Source: Pseudomonas costantinii
GTDB lineage: Bacteria > Pseudomonadota > Gammaproteobacteria > Pseudomonadales > Pseudomonadaceae
Length of the DNA: 64,000 bases
Direction of reading: 5' to 3'
Assembly: GCF_001870435.1 (NCBI RefSeq)
Contig: NZ_MDDR01000007.1
Coordinates: 310,001 to 374,000, forward strand
Within the stretch, counting starts at the first letter, position 1. Each line of letters starts with the position of its first letter. Shown piece by piece: positions 38,030 to 47,034 of the stretch. The notes under the pieces were generated by a model. The model was not told the origin of the DNA. It made no database searches and worked only from the letters and a program-made list of their open reading frames with translations. Made by a program: the position numbers and the translations under genes.

Positions 38030-40350
38030 CAGGCCTTCGCCTCCTGCCAGCCTTGCAGCTGGTAACGTACCGGCAAGTTACGGATGCGCTTACCCGTGGC
38101 GGCAAAAATCGCATTGCACAGCGCCGGTGCAATCGGCGGCACGCCGGGCTCACCGACACCGCCCAACGGTACCTCGCCTTTTGGCGTCACCAAGTGCACA
38201 GCGACTTCCTTGGGTGCCAGAGACATGCGCGCCACTTCGTACATGTGGAAGTTGTCCTGCTGGACCTTGCCGTCCTTGAAGCTGATTTCACCCAGAACCG
38301 CGTTACCCAGGCCCATCACACAGGCACCTTCGAACTGCGAGCGGATGCGTTCCGGGTTGATCTGCGGACCACAGTCCACGGCAATATCGGCTTTGTGCAC
38401 GATCAACGTGCCGTCGCCTTTGACTTCCACTTCGATCACCGCCGCCACGTAGGTCACGAAGCTGTAGTGCACCGCCAAGCCCAATCCTCGGCCTTTGGGC
38501 AGCGTACGCCCCCAACCGGCCGCCTTGGCGGCGGTTTCCAACACGCCACGCAGACGCGCGGTGTCGATCGGGTAACGCTCAGGGGATTCGCCGTAGTTCC
38601 ATTCATCGCTCAGGGTCTTGGGATCGATCTGACGGTCCGGCCCGAGCAACTTGATTTGATACTGCAACGGATCTTGCCCGGCCTTGTGCGCCAACTCATC
38701 AACAAAGCTTTGAATCGCGAAGCCATGAGGGATGTTCGACACCGAACGGTACCAGCCCACGCGGGTGTGAGCGGCGGCCTCGGGGTTTTCCAGGCGCACA
38801 TTGGGAATCGCGTAGGCCATGTTGGTAAAGCCCATGCCCAGCTCAAACGGCGCCTCGTGGTTCATGCCCGGCGCGAACAGCGCGGTGATACTCGGCGCGA
38901 CGGTGCGATGCAGCCAGGCGGACGGCAGGCCGTCCTTGTTCAGGCCAGCCTTGAGGTACTCGGCGGACACGGTATGGAAGTAGGAGTTGTGAATATCATC
39001 TTCACGGGTCCATTGCACCCGCACGGCCTTGCCGGGGAACTCCTTGGCCAGCACCGCCGCTTCGATGATGAAGTCCGGCTTGGATTTGCGCCCGAAACCA
39101 CCGCCCAGCAAGGTGACGTTAAACGTGACGTTGTCGAACGGCAAACCCAGACGTTCGGCGATACGCTCACGCGTCACTTGCGGCGCCTGACTCGGCGCCC
39201 ACGCCTCGCACTGGCCCTTGTCAAACCGCGCAATGGCGACCATCGGTTCCATCGGCGACTGGGACAAATGCGGCAGGTAGTACGCCGCCTCCAGGGTGCT
39301 GTCGGCATCGCCCATAGCTTGATCGAGGGTGCCGGTATTGCGCACCACCTTGCCCGGCTTCAATGCCGCCGCTTCCAGCTCCTTGCGGTAGTCGATGGAG
39401 TTGTAGCCCGCGTTGACGCCGTCATCCCAGACAATGTTCAGCGCCTCACGGCCTTTGATTGCCGCCCAGGTGTTACTGGCCACCACGGCCACGCCACCCA
39501 GGGGTTGGAACTCGGAGGGCAAGGGCCGGCTTTCGATTTCCAGCACCTTGACCACACCGGGCACTTTCAACGCCGCGCTGGCATCGTAGGATTTGACCTT
39601 GCCGCCATACACCTGCGGTCGCGCGATGGTTGCGTAGAGCATGCCGTCGAAATGCACGTCGGCGCCATACACCGCGCGACCGTTGACGATGTCGGCACCA
39701 TCGATGGCCTTGACGCCCTCTTTACCGATGTAACGGAACTCCGACGCAGGCTTGAGCCGCAGACTGTCACGTGCCGGAACCGCCAATGCACCGGCCGCGG
39801 TAGCCAATTCGCCGTAACCGAATTCACGACCGCTCGGTTGGTGAATCACTTTATGCAACTGTGCACGGCATTCGCCGACCGGGACTTTCCATTGCTCGGC
39901 AGCCGCCTGCTCGAGCATCGCCCGAACGCCGGCGCCGCACCGCCGCATCGGCTCATACCAGTGACGCATGCTGCGCGAGCCGTCGGTGTCCTGGTTGCCG
40001 AAACGCACCTCGTCGCCCGGCGCCTGCTGGACCTTCACGCGTGCCCAATCGGCTTCCATTTCATCGGCCACCACCAGGCTCAGGCTGGTGCGCACGCCCT
40101 GGCCCATTTCCGAACGGTTGCACACCACAGTCACCGTGCCGTCGGTGGCGATACTGACGTAGACCTTGGGGTCATCGATCAGCCCATTGGGCATCCCGTC
40201 GCCACCGTATTTCTTCACGGCATCGGCGGCGAAGGCATCGGGCAGGCCCCAACTGGCGGCAATCACCAGCGCACCGGTGGCACCCACGCCCTTGAGGAAG
40301 GCACGGCGACTGAGGTTATTGAGGACGAAATCAGCGGGTAACTGGCTCAT
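38029..40350 (-). CDS. Tat-exported molybdopterin-binding subunit of an IorB/aldehyde oxidase-type hydroxylase
   Basis: The large catalytic subunit, 773 residues. A Tat signal ([22 protein letters not shown]; twin Arg at residues 15-16) sends it to the periplasm. Xanthine-oxidase-family motifs are [12 protein letters not shown] and [15 protein letters not shown], the latter with the catalytic Glu. It overlaps the 2Fe-2S gene (ATGA) and is the same class as isoquinoline 1-oxidoreductase IorB. No FAD subunit and no cytochrome gene is adjacent, so electrons must pass to another carrier. The substrate is unknown: N-heterocycles or aldehydes. Confidence 0.9.
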   Translation of the reverse strand: MSQLPADFVLNNLSRRAFLKGVGATGALVIAASWGLPDAFAADAVKKYGGDGMPNGLIDDPKVYVSIATDGTVTVVCNRSEMGQGVRTSLSLVVADEMEADWARVKVQQAPGDEVRFGNQDTDGSRSMRHWYEPMRRCGAGVRAMLEQAAAEQWKVPVGECRAQLHKVIHQPSGREFGYGELATAAGALAVPARDSLRLKPASEFRYIGKEGVKAIDGADIVNGRAVYGADVHFDGMLYATIARPQVYGGKVKSYDASAALKVPGVVKVLEIESRPLPSEFQPLGGVAVVASNTWAAIKGREALNIVWDDGVNAGYNSIDYRKELEAAALKPGKVVRNTGTLDQAMGDADSTLEAAYYLPHLSQSPMEPMVAIARFDKGQCEAWAPSQAPQVTRERIAERLGLPFDNVTFNVTLLGGGFGRKSKPDFIIEAAVLAKEFPGKAVRVQWTREDDIHNSYFHTVSAEYLKAGLNKDGLPSAWLHRTVAPSITALFAPGMNHEAPFELGMGFTNMAYAIPNVRLENPEAAAHTRVGWYRSVSNIPHGFAIQSFVDELAHKAGQDPLQYQIKLLGPDRQIDPKTLSDEWNYGESPERYPIDTARLRGVLETAAKAAGWGRTLPKGRGLGLAVHYSFVTYVAAVIEVEVKGDGTLIVHKADIAVDCGPQINPERIRSQFEGACVMGLGNAVLGEISFKDGKVQQDNFHMYEVARMSLAPKEVAVHLVTPKGEVPLGGVGEPGVPPIAPALCNAIFAATGKRIRNLPVRYQLQGWQEAKA

Positions 40351-40817
40351 GCCTTGGTCCCCTGCAGGTGAGTAGAGGCTTGGCGAATCGCAGTCTTGAT
40401 GCGGTTGTAGGTGCCGCACCGGCAGATATTGCCGACCATTGCCTCTTCGATCTGCTCATCACTGGGGTTGGGGTTGGTTTTCAACAGCGCGGTGGCCGAC
40501 ATGATCTGCCCGCCCTGACAATAACCGCACTGGGCCACAGCAGTGTCCAGCCAGGCTTGCTGCACCACTTGGCCGATAGGGTCGGTGTGCAGGTTGTCGA
40601 TGGTGCTGATGGCCTGGCCTTTCACCGAGCCGATCGGCGTGATGCAACTGCGCGCCGGTGAGCCGTCGATATGGAGGGTGCATGCGCCGCACAGGCCCAT
40701 GCCACAGCCGAACTTGGTGCCGTTGTAGCCCGCCACATCGCGGATCGCCCACAACAGCGGCATATCCTCGGTGACATCCAGTTGATGATCTTGACCATTG
40801 AGCTTCAGGGTAATCAT
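40347..40817 (-). CDS. (2Fe-2S)-binding subunit of the molybdenum hydroxylase (IorA-like)
   Basis: The small electron-transfer subunit, 156 residues. The plant-ferredoxin-type cluster is ligated by C38, C43, C46 and C58 (KFGCGMGLCGACTLHIDG...RSC), and the second cluster uses C97-x2-C100 and the CRC pair in GNICRCGTYNRI. ATG 40817 is preferred over a GTG two codons earlier. It is the first gene of the operon. It has no signal peptide and would be carried across with the Tat-exported partner. Confidence 0.92.
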   Translation of the reverse strand: MITLKLNGQDHQLDVTEDMPLLWAIRDVAGYNGTKFGCGMGLCGACTLHIDGSPARSCITPIGSVKGQAISTIDNLHTDPIGQVVQQAWLDTAVAQCGYCQGGQIMSATALLKTNPNPSDEQIEEAMVGNICRCGTYNRIKTAIRQASTHLQGTKA

Positions 40818-40998
40818 GGGCACGCCCGCCTATTCGTTTAGGGGCGAGCCATCTGTTGCGACAGGTCACACAGGTTCGGTGCGCACAGATGGGCTCAGGC
40901 TGAGGAGGCTCTCTTGTGAAGACGGGTCTTCACCGGGCCTTTGATGGAGCATTGACTTAATGTAAACCAAAAAACCCGAGAGTGACCGGGCACAAATG

Positions 40999-41027
40999 CA
41001 AACGCCCCGAACAAGTCGGGGCGTTTG
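40999..41027 (-). terminator. dctA terminator
   Basis: CAAACGCCCCGA pairs with TCGGGGCGTTTG around a 5-nt loop, 37 bp after the dctA stop. The T tract is short in both directions, so it may also stabilise the transcript end. Confidence 0.75.
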
Positions 41028-41063
41028 TGGGTGGCTTTGGCGTCAGTTCACGCCATCAGCGTA

Positions 41064-42395
41064 TTACTTGATGGCAGGTGCAGGGCCTTCGGCCACGCCC
41101 AGGTCATCTTCCTGACGGGTGTCGGAGATACCGGTACCGCCGGACGCCAGCTCGCTTTGCAGCTTGTCGGTGTCCAATTCCTTGACCCACTTGGCCACAA
41201 CGATGGTGGCAACTGCGTTACCTACCAGGTTGGTCAGTGCGCGGGCTTCGGACATGAAGCGGTCGATACCCAGGATCAGTGCCAGGCCGGCAACCGGCAG
41301 GTGACCAACAGCCGACAGGGTGGCTGCCAGAACGATGAAACCACTACCGGTCACGCCCGCAGCGCCTTTGGAGGACAGCAGCAGCACCAGCAACAGGGTG
41401 ATCTGGTGGGTGATGTCCATGTGGGTGTCGGTCGCCTGGGCGATAAACACGGCAGCCATGGTCAGGTAGATCGAAGTACCGTCGAGGTTGAAGGAGTAGC
41501 CGGTTGGGATCACCAGGCCTACTACGGATTTCTTCGCGCCCAGACGCTCCATCTTGATCAGCATGCGTGGCAGTGCGGATTCGGAGGAGGAAGTACCCAG
41601 TACGATCAACAGCTCTTCACGGATGTAGCGAACCAGCTTCAGCACGCTGAAACCGTGCGCGCGACAGATGGCGCCCAGCACCACGACCACGAACAGGATG
41701 CAGGTGATGTAGAAGCAGATCATCAACTGGCCCAGTTGCACCAGGGAACCTACACCGTAGGCACCAATGGTGAACGCCATGGCGCCCAGGGCACCGATTG
41801 GCGCGAGCTTCATGATCATGTTGATGATGTTGAACATCACGTGGGCGAAACGATCGATGAAGTCCAGCACCGGCTTGCCGTAGGCACCCAGGCGATGCAG
41901 GGCGAAGCCGAAGATCACCGAGAACATCAGTACTTGCAGGATGTCGCCGTTGGCGAATGCGCCGACGATGGTGTTCGGGATCACGTTAAGCAGGAAGCCA
42001 ACGATGCTCTGGTCTGCACCGGCGGTCACGTAGGCAGCGACTTTCGAAGCGTCCAGGGTAGCTACGTCGATGTGCATGCCGGCGCCCGGTTGCACAACGT
42101 TCACCACAACCAGGCCGATCAGCAGGGCGATGGTGGAGACGATTTCGAAGTACAGCAGCGCGTAGCCGCCGGTTTTGCCGACCGATTTCATGCTTTGCAT
42201 GCCAGCGATGCCGCTGACAACGGTGCAGAAGATGATCGGGGCGATGACCATTTTGATCAGCTTGATAAAGCCGTCACCCAGTGGCTTGAGGGCCACACCG
42301 GTCTGCGGGTAGAAGTGACCGAGCAAAATACCGATAACGATTGCAACGATCACCTGGAAATACAGGGATTTGTAGATTGGCTGACGAGTCGTCAT
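41064..42395 (-). CDS. dctA: C4-dicarboxylate/H+ symporter DctA
   Basis: Imports succinate, fumarate and malate. The 443-residue membrane protein starts at ATG 42395 ([22 protein letters not shown]), preceded by GAGGAAT. Family hallmarks are [17 protein letters not shown], the serine-rich [13 protein letters not shown] motif, and [17 protein letters not shown] sigma-54 promoter at 42531-42545 fits the known control by DctB/DctD-type enhancer proteins in Pseudomonas. The region from 42396 to 42734 (339 bp) holds this promoter and two palindromes. Confidence 0.95.
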   Translation of the reverse strand: MTTRQPIYKSLYFQVIVAIVIGILLGHFYPQTGVALKPLGDGFIKLIKMVIAPIIFCTVVSGIAGMQSMKSVGKTGGYALLYFEIVSTIALLIGLVVVNVVQPGAGMHIDVATLDASKVAAYVTAGADQSIVGFLLNVIPNTIVGAFANGDILQVLMFSVIFGFALHRLGAYGKPVLDFIDRFAHVMFNIINMIMKLAPIGALGAMAFTIGAYGVGSLVQLGQLMICFYITCILFVVVVLGAICRAHGFSVLKLVRYIREELLIVLGTSSSESALPRMLIKMERLGAKKSVVGLVIPTGYSFNLDGTSIYLTMAAVFIAQATDTHMDITHQITLLLVLLLSSKGAAGVTGSGFIVLAATLSAVGHLPVAGLALILGIDRFMSEARALTNLVGNAVATIVVAKWVKELDTDKLQSELASGGTGISDTRQEDDLGVAEGPAPAIK

Positions 42396-42530
42396 TGCAA
42401 AATTCCTCAATCGTCCCGTGTGGCAAAGATCCGCCATTGCCCACGACACTTGAATTGCGAACCCTCCTGCACTGGAGGGATTTGTTGTTTGCGAGATCCT
42501 TGAAAGCAGGCCTGCGCTGTAATCTTTATC

Positions 42531-42545
42531 GCAAACGCCGTGCCA
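42531..42545 (-). promoter_or_regulatory. Sigma-54 promoter of dctA
   Basis: Read on the minus strand: TGGCAC-GGCGT-TTGC, an exact -24/-12 match with the required 10 bp between GG and GC. Transcription would start near 42520, giving a leader of about 125 nt to the dctA ATG. Confidence 0.88.
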
Positions 42546-42623
42546 CTTTCCTGAAAAACCCTGAAGGCCTTTAGACATCAGGGCTGGAGGATTTCAGTCA
42601 CCCTCCATGGCATCGAATCAGAT

Positions 42624-42637
42624 GGCGGAATTCCGCC
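42624..42637. promoter_or_regulatory. Palindromic site 1 upstream of dctA / araC-type gene
   Basis: GGCGGAATTCCGCC, a perfect 14-bp palindrome, 79 bp upstream of the dctA -24 element. It differs from site 2 only at the two central bases. Confidence 0.6.
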
Positions 42638-42664
42638 CACGCACCCAATCCCGTCCTACAATTT

Positions 42665-42678
42665 GGCGGATATCCGCC
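42665..42678. promoter_or_regulatory. Palindromic site 2 upstream of dctA / araC-type gene
   Basis: GGCGGATATCCGCC, a perfect 14-bp palindrome, 41 bp centre to centre from site 1 (about four helical turns). The pair sits at the distance expected for enhancer-binding protein sites of a sigma-54 promoter; it also lies just 56 bp before the AraC-type start. Extra half sites (ATCCGCCA) lie at about 42430 and 42706. Confidence 0.6.
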
Positions 42679-42734
42679 TTGTCGCCCCGGCCAGTGATGG
42701 CTAACATCCGCCACTCCATGGACGAGGCCCTCAC

Positions 42735-43733
42735 ATGCGTGAACGTACCATCGCCAGTCACTACGCCCGAGCTGCCCTCGGCGGTGCGCGCCGGGCGGGT
42801 TACGACTATTCGGGCCTATTGCTACAGGTGGGCATCACTCCGGAGTTATTGACCGAACCCCGCGCCCGCATCGCCCCGGAGCAATTTACCCGGCTATTGC
42901 AAATGCTCTGGCTGGCGCTGGACGACGAATACCTGGGGTTTGCCGAAGGCCCAAGTAAGCGCGGCACCTTCGCCATGATGTGCCACGCGCTTATTCACTG
43001 CCGCACCCTGGAGAAAGCGCTGGAACGCGGCTTATTATTTTATAGCCTATTCCCCCAGGGTCCGCGCTGGCAGCTGACCAGAGAGGGCGACATGGCCCGC
43101 TTGAGCCTGGACGACTCGCAGTTGTGGGACCCGGATCACTTCCTCAGTGAGTGCCTGTTGGTCATCTGGCATCGCTTGGGCAGTTGGTTGATCGGCCAAC
43201 GTATTCGTCTGCACCAGGCAACGTTCAGCTACCCGATGCCGGCCCATGCTGGCGAATATGACCTGCTGTTCCCCTGCCCCCAGGTATTCGGTGCACCGAA
43301 CAGTAGCTTGGTATTTCCCAGCCGCTACCTGAGCCTTCCGCTGCTGCAGGACGAACGCACCCTCAAGCACTTTCTGGAGCGCTCCCCCGCCGATTTGCTG
43401 TCTCGCCCGGACGAGGGCGACAGTTTGAGCAGCCAGTTACGCCGCCTGCTGAGCCGCGATCGCACGCCCTGGCCAGACCTGGAGGCCGTCGCCCAACACC
43501 TGCACATCAGCCCGCAAACCCTGCGCCGGCATTTGCGTGAAGAAGGCACCAGCTTTCAGGCACTCAAGGATGAGTTACGACGGGACATCGCCATCTACCA
43601 CTTGGGGCGGGCGGATTTGTCATTGCAGGAGATCGCCGAGCAGTTGGGTTTTTCCGAACCGTCGGCGTTTCATCGGGCGTTCAAGAAGTGGACGGGGCTG
43701 ACGCCGGGCGCTTACCGCGCTCAAGAAAACTAA
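42735..43733 (+). CDS. AraC-family transcriptional regulator (OruR/ArgR-like N-terminal domain)
   Basis: A 332-residue regulator. The N-terminal half is the Arabinose_bd-type ligand domain (GYDYSGLLLQVGITPELLTEPRARIAPEQFTRLLQ), and the C-terminal half has two helix-turn-helices (AVAQHLHISPQTLRRHLREEG and LQEIAEQLGFSEPSAFHRAFKKWTG). It is divergent from dctA, and the shared region contains two GGCGGA palindromes, so it may regulate itself or dctA. The effector is unknown. Confidence 0.88.
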   Translation: MRERTIASHYARAALGGARRAGYDYSGLLLQVGITPELLTEPRARIAPEQFTRLLQMLWLALDDEYLGFAEGPSKRGTFAMMCHALIHCRTLEKALERGLLFYSLFPQGPRWQLTREGDMARLSLDDSQLWDPDHFLSECLLVIWHRLGSWLIGQRIRLHQATFSYPMPAHAGEYDLLFPCPQVFGAPNSSLVFPSRYLSLPLLQDERTLKHFLERSPADLLSRPDEGDSLSSQLRRLLSRDRTPWPDLEAVAQHLHISPQTLRRHLREEGTSFQALKDELRRDIAIYHLGRADLSLQEIAEQLGFSEPSAFHRAFKKWTGLTPGAYRAQEN

Positions 43734-43740
43734 ATACTCT

Positions 43741-43820
43741 CGTAGCAGTTGTCGAGCTTGAGCGAGGCTACGTAGACCGCACCACCGTCATCGAGCAAGG
43801 CACTGGGCAACTGCTACGGG
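43741..43820. repeat. Degenerate REPIN-like inverted repeat
   Basis: Starts CGTAGCAGTTGTCGAGC and ends with GGGCAACTGCTACGGG, flanking a decayed centre. Same family as the perfect copy at 47035-47152. It fills the gap between the AraC-type gene and phoQ. Confidence 0.65.
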
Positions 43821-43828
43821 ATACTAGA

Positions 43829-45175
43829 TTAAAGGGCAGGAAAGTGAATCTTGAACGCCGCGCCACCCAGCGGTGAGTCACCCAGGGTCAGGCGCGCGCC
43901 GTAGCTTTCGATGATGTCCTTGACCACCGCCAAACCGATCCCCTGCCCCGGATGCTGGCGGTCCAGCCGCTCACCCCTTTGCAGAATCCGCGCACGTTGA
44001 TCGGGCGGCACGCCAGGGCCGTCATCTTCAATGCACAGTTCGGTGCCTTCGAGGTTCTCCACCAGGCTGATGCGCACCTCGCTCAGGCACAGGCGATAAG
44101 CGTTTTCCAACAGATTGCCAAGTAATTCGAGCAAAGCGCCCTTCTCGATGGGCACATCGCACTCTGGCGGCAGCTCAAAGGACACCGTGACGCGTTTATC
44201 GCGGTAGACCTTGTCCAACGTGTCGCACAGGCTTTGCAGCACCGGCTCAAGGCGAACCTGATGGCGCACCAAGCCGCTTTTACGCAGGCTCGCGCGCTGC
44301 AATTGGTAGCTGATCTGCTGGCTCATGCGCTCAATTTGCGATTGCAGCACCCACGCCTGATCGCGATCTTCGGGGCGCTGGGCCATGTCTTCGCTCACGC
44401 CCTGCAACACCGCCAGCGGGGTTTTCAGGCTATGGGCCAGATCGTCGAGGGAATCGCGGTAGCGCGTACGTTGTTCGCGCTCGCTGTGCAGCAAACGGTT
44501 GAGAGAGCCGGTAAGCCGTAGCAGCTCACGCGGGTGTTCTTCGGTGAGGCTTTCGCGGGTGCCGCCTTCGATCTGGTCAAGTTCCTGGCTCAGGCGCCGC
44601 AAGGCTTGCAGGCCCCAGGTCAGGCCCAGCCACAACAACGTCAGCAATACGAGCAAAGCCGCACCAAACCCCAGGTAGAGGTTTTCCCGCAGGCCTTCGA
44701 GGGTCAGCAGGTATTCGCGCACCGGTTGCAGGGCGACGATACTGAACGCCGCGCTCTTGCCCCCCAGCAGCTTGACCTCGACGTCATACACGAAAAATTC
44801 CTGACCATTGGCTTCGCGAATCCGCGCAAACTCGTTGCCACGCCCGTCGTAGCGCGGCTTGTAGTTGATGTTTTCTTCCTGGGTCGCCCGCGAACGCCAC
44901 ACCAGATGGCCTTCACGGTCGTAGATATAGCCGAGCAGCCGACTGTCGGTGAGGTTGAAGCGTTCATCCGGCAGCTGCGCCGGCATCAACAGGCGGTTAT
45001 TTTCGACCCGCGCGGCGGAAATCAGGGTGGTGACATCCGACGCCAGGCGCTGCTCGATGGAGTCCTGCAACGCCAGGCTGAACGCACCTTGCATGGCGGG
45101 CAACAAGCCCAGCATAAACAACACGGCCAGGGTGGTGGCCGCCAGCATCAAGCGCACACGTAACGAGCGAATCAA
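43829..45175 (-). CDS. phoQ: Two-component sensor histidine kinase PhoQ
   Basis: A membrane sensor of divalent cations, 448 residues. TM segments lie near residues 7-30 and 167-189 with a periplasmic loop between them. The HisKA site is DSLDDLAHSLKTPLAVLQG with His248, and the ATPase has NLLENAYRLC, DDGPGVPP and GQGIGLAVVKDI. It overlaps phoP by 4 bp. The periplasmic domain length and the downstream arrangement fit PhoQ. Confidence 0.88.
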   Translation of the reverse strand: MIRSLRVRLMLAATTLAVLFMLGLLPAMQGAFSLALQDSIEQRLASDVTTLISAARVENNRLLMPAQLPDERFNLTDSRLLGYIYDREGHLVWRSRATQEENINYKPRYDGRGNEFARIREANGQEFFVYDVEVKLLGGKSAAFSIVALQPVREYLLTLEGLRENLYLGFGAALLVLLTLLWLGLTWGLQALRRLSQELDQIEGGTRESLTEEHPRELLRLTGSLNRLLHSEREQRTRYRDSLDDLAHSLKTPLAVLQGVSEDMAQRPEDRDQAWVLQSQIERMSQQISYQLQRASLRKSGLVRHQVRLEPVLQSLCDTLDKVYRDKRVTVSFELPPECDVPIEKGALLELLGNLLENAYRLCLSEVRISLVENLEGTELCIEDDGPGVPPDQRARILQRGERLDRQHPGQGIGLAVVKDIIESYGARLTLGDSPLGGAAFKIHFPAL

Positions 45176-45849
45176 CGGCAGCGCTCATTGAACAGGTAAC
45201 CGAGGCCCCGCACGGTGTCGATCGGCTTGAACCCCGCCGGGCCTTCCAGCTTACGACGCAGGCGGCCGACCAATACTTCGATCACGTTCGGATCACGCTC
45301 GTCGTCATCGGGGTAGAGCTGCTCCATCAAGCGGTCCTTGGCGACCACTTGCTGATGGTGACGCATCAGGTATTCGAGAATCCGATACTCATAGGCCGTC
45401 AGCGCTAACGGCTGCTCATCCAGGGACGCTTGCTTGCGATTGAGGTCCAGCAGCAACGGGCCCGCGACAATGGTCGACTGGGTAAAACCGCTTGAGCGGC
45501 GCAGTAAAGCGTTCATCCGGGCCTCCAGTTCTTCGAACTGGAACGGCTTGACCACGTAGTCGTCGGCGCCGGCGGCCAGGCCTTCGACCTTGTCCTGCCA
45601 ATTGCCGCGCGCGGTGAGAATAAGGATCGGGAAGGTCTTGGCCTGGCTGCGCAGTTGGCGAATCAGGTCCAGGCCGCCCATGCCGGGCAGGCCCAGGTCG
45701 ATGATCGCCAGGTCATGGTTGAATTGCCCGGTCTGGTACAGGGCTTCCTCGGCATTGGCCACAGCTTCGACCACATGCCCGCTGTCGGTCAGGCGGGTCA
45801 ACAGGTGATGACGCAACAGCGCCTCATCTTCCACCACCAGCAATTTCAT
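45172..45849 (-). CDS. phoP: Response regulator PhoP
   Basis: An OmpR-type regulator of 225 residues. The receiver has phosphoacceptor Asp51 (AIIDLGLPGMGG) and the conserved Lys101. The C-terminal winged helix is LTAYEYRILEYLMRHHQQVVAKDRLMEQLY...RDPNVIEVLVGRLRRKLEG. ATG 45849 gives MKLLVVEDEALLRHH, the family start. It probably binds the four phased GTTCAG repeats upstream of the operon. Confidence 0.92.
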   Translation of the reverse strand: MKLLVVEDEALLRHHLLTRLTDSGHVVEAVANAEEALYQTGQFNHDLAIIDLGLPGMGGLDLIRQLRSQAKTFPILILTARGNWQDKVEGLAAGADDYVVKPFQFEELEARMNALLRRSSGFTQSTIVAGPLLLDLNRKQASLDEQPLALTAYEYRILEYLMRHHQQVVAKDRLMEQLYPDDDERDPNVIEVLVGRLRRKLEGPAGFKPIDTVRGLGYLFNERCR

Positions 45850-45867
45850 AAGGCTCTCCAAGGCGAT

Positions 45868-46176
45868 TCAACTGTCCGACAGGGGGATATCATAGCGGCC
45901 CTGCAAGTCTTGCGGGCGCAGTTTAATGCCATTGTATTGGCCCGTCAGGTGTTCGTAGCCGGTGCGGTAACCCGGTTGCGGGGCGGTTTGCCCCAGGGAC
46001 TGGCCCCACGGCGCGGCCTGGCTGCCCGCGTCTTCGAAGCTGACACGATGGATCAGGTTGCTGGACTTCTTGGTTTTCTCGCTACCAAAGGCCGCAAATG
46101 CACCGTCGGACGCCTGGACCCCGGCAGTGGCACTGAGCATGGTTAACGCCAACATCAGCTTTTTGATCGCAGTCAT
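45868..46176 (-). CDS. Small secreted protein of unknown function upstream of phoPQ
   Basis: A protein of 102 residues with a Sec signal peptide (MTAIKKLMLALTMLSATAGVQA, cleavage before SDG). The mature part is about 80 residues, polar, without cysteines (GAFAAFGSEKTKKSSNLIHRVSFEDAG). I do not recognise a family. It takes the place of oprH in the P. aeruginosa oprH-phoP-phoQ operon but is too short and lacks beta-barrel pattern. It starts 52 bp after the GTTCAG repeats, so it is probably the first gene of the phoPQ transcript. Confidence 0.75.
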   Translation of the reverse strand: MTAIKKLMLALTMLSATAGVQASDGAFAAFGSEKTKKSSNLIHRVSFEDAGSQAAPWGQSLGQTAPQPGYRTGYEHLTGQYNGIKLRPQDLQGRYDIPLSDS

Positions 46177-46227
46177 GGTGCTTACCTCTACGCGTTTGGC
46201 TGTTGAAGCCAGACTACGCAGGCGCCC

Positions 46228-46266
46228 CTGAACTCCCCCTGAACAGGCTCTGAACCTCGCCTGAAC
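46228..46266 (-). promoter_or_regulatory. Four phased GTTCAG repeats, candidate PhoP box array
   Basis: On the minus strand GTTCAG occurs at 46266-46261, 46255-46250, 46244-46239 and 46233-46228, each separated by exactly 5 bp (11-bp period, one face of the helix). This is the layout of OmpR/PhoP-family direct-repeat sites. A TAGTCT -10-like hexamer lies about 11 bp after the last repeat, so the array would overlap the -35 region of the small protein-phoP-phoQ operon. Confidence 0.75.
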
Positions 46267-46312
46267 CGTTACGGGCTATCCACTGGCGCGCCAACTCGGC
46301 AAAATACCGCAC

Positions 46313-47029
46313 ATGACGCCATTACCCGCTTGCTGCACCCCACTCGATGCCCATTGGCCGTTGCCCGCCCCCTTGCCTGGCACGGTGTTTCTCAGCACTC
46401 GGTTCGATCCCGCCTTATTAATCGCCGATGACTTCCAGCGCTGCGCTGTGCCGCCACCGGCCAGCATCCAACGCTCAGTGGCCAAGCGCCAAGCCGAGTT
46501 TCTCGCCGGCCGCCTGTGCGCCCGTGCAGCGCTGCAACAACTTGACCACCTGGAGTGCGTCCCGGCTATCGGCGAAGACCGTGCGCCGGTGTGGCCTGAG
46601 CACATCAGCGGGTCCATCACCCACAGCACCGGGCATGCGGCGGCCATTGTCGGGCACAAGGCGCAGTGGCGCGGGCTGGGGATGGACCTTGAAAATGTGC
46701 TGACGCTGGAGCGGGCGGAACGCCTGGCCGGGGAAATTCTCACCGCTGATGAGCTGCAACGCATGGCCGCTATCCCGCGCGAGCAAGTCGCCCTGCTGGT
46801 GACGCTGACGTTTTCGGCCAAGGAGAGCCTGTTCAAGGCGCTCTACCCGATTGTGCAGAAGCGCTTCTACTTTGAGCATGCCGAAGTGTTGGCGTGGTCC
46901 GAATCGGGCCATGTACGGCTGCGCTTGCTGACGGACCTGTCTGCCGAGTGGTGCCATGGCAAGGAATTGGATGGGCAGTTTGCGCTGCATGACGGGCAGT
47001 TGTTGAGCCTGGTGGCTATCGGCGCCTAA
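46313..47029 (+). CDS. pcpS: 4'-phosphopantetheinyl transferase PcpS (EntD type)
   Basis: A broad-range PPTase of 238 residues that activates fatty-acid and peptide/polyketide carrier proteins. The motifs are RQAEFLAGRLCARAAL, GSITHSTGHAAA, GLGMDLENV (Mg-binding), and FSAKESLFKALYP (catalytic KES). It is divergent from the small protein-phoPQ operon. Together with the Sfp-type enzyme at 2470-3030 this gives two PPTases in the window. Confidence 0.9.
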   Translation: MTPLPACCTPLDAHWPLPAPLPGTVFLSTRFDPALLIADDFQRCAVPPPASIQRSVAKRQAEFLAGRLCARAALQQLDHLECVPAIGEDRAPVWPEHISGSITHSTGHAAAIVGHKAQWRGLGMDLENVLTLERAERLAGEILTADELQRMAAIPREQVALLVTLTFSAKESLFKALYPIVQKRFYFEHAEVLAWSESGHVRLRLLTDLSAEWCHGKELDGQFALHDGQLLSLVAIGA

Positions 47030-47034
47030 TACTC

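Noticed and set aside
37798..40341. Plus-strand open frame of 847 codons across xdhC and the Mo subunit
   Set aside because: Antisense shadow; the opposite strand shows clear family motifs and operon overlaps.
41025..42503. Plus-strand open frame of 492 codons opposite dctA
   Set aside because: The minus strand encodes unmistakable DctA; this frame is His/Gln/Asp-rich and motif-free.
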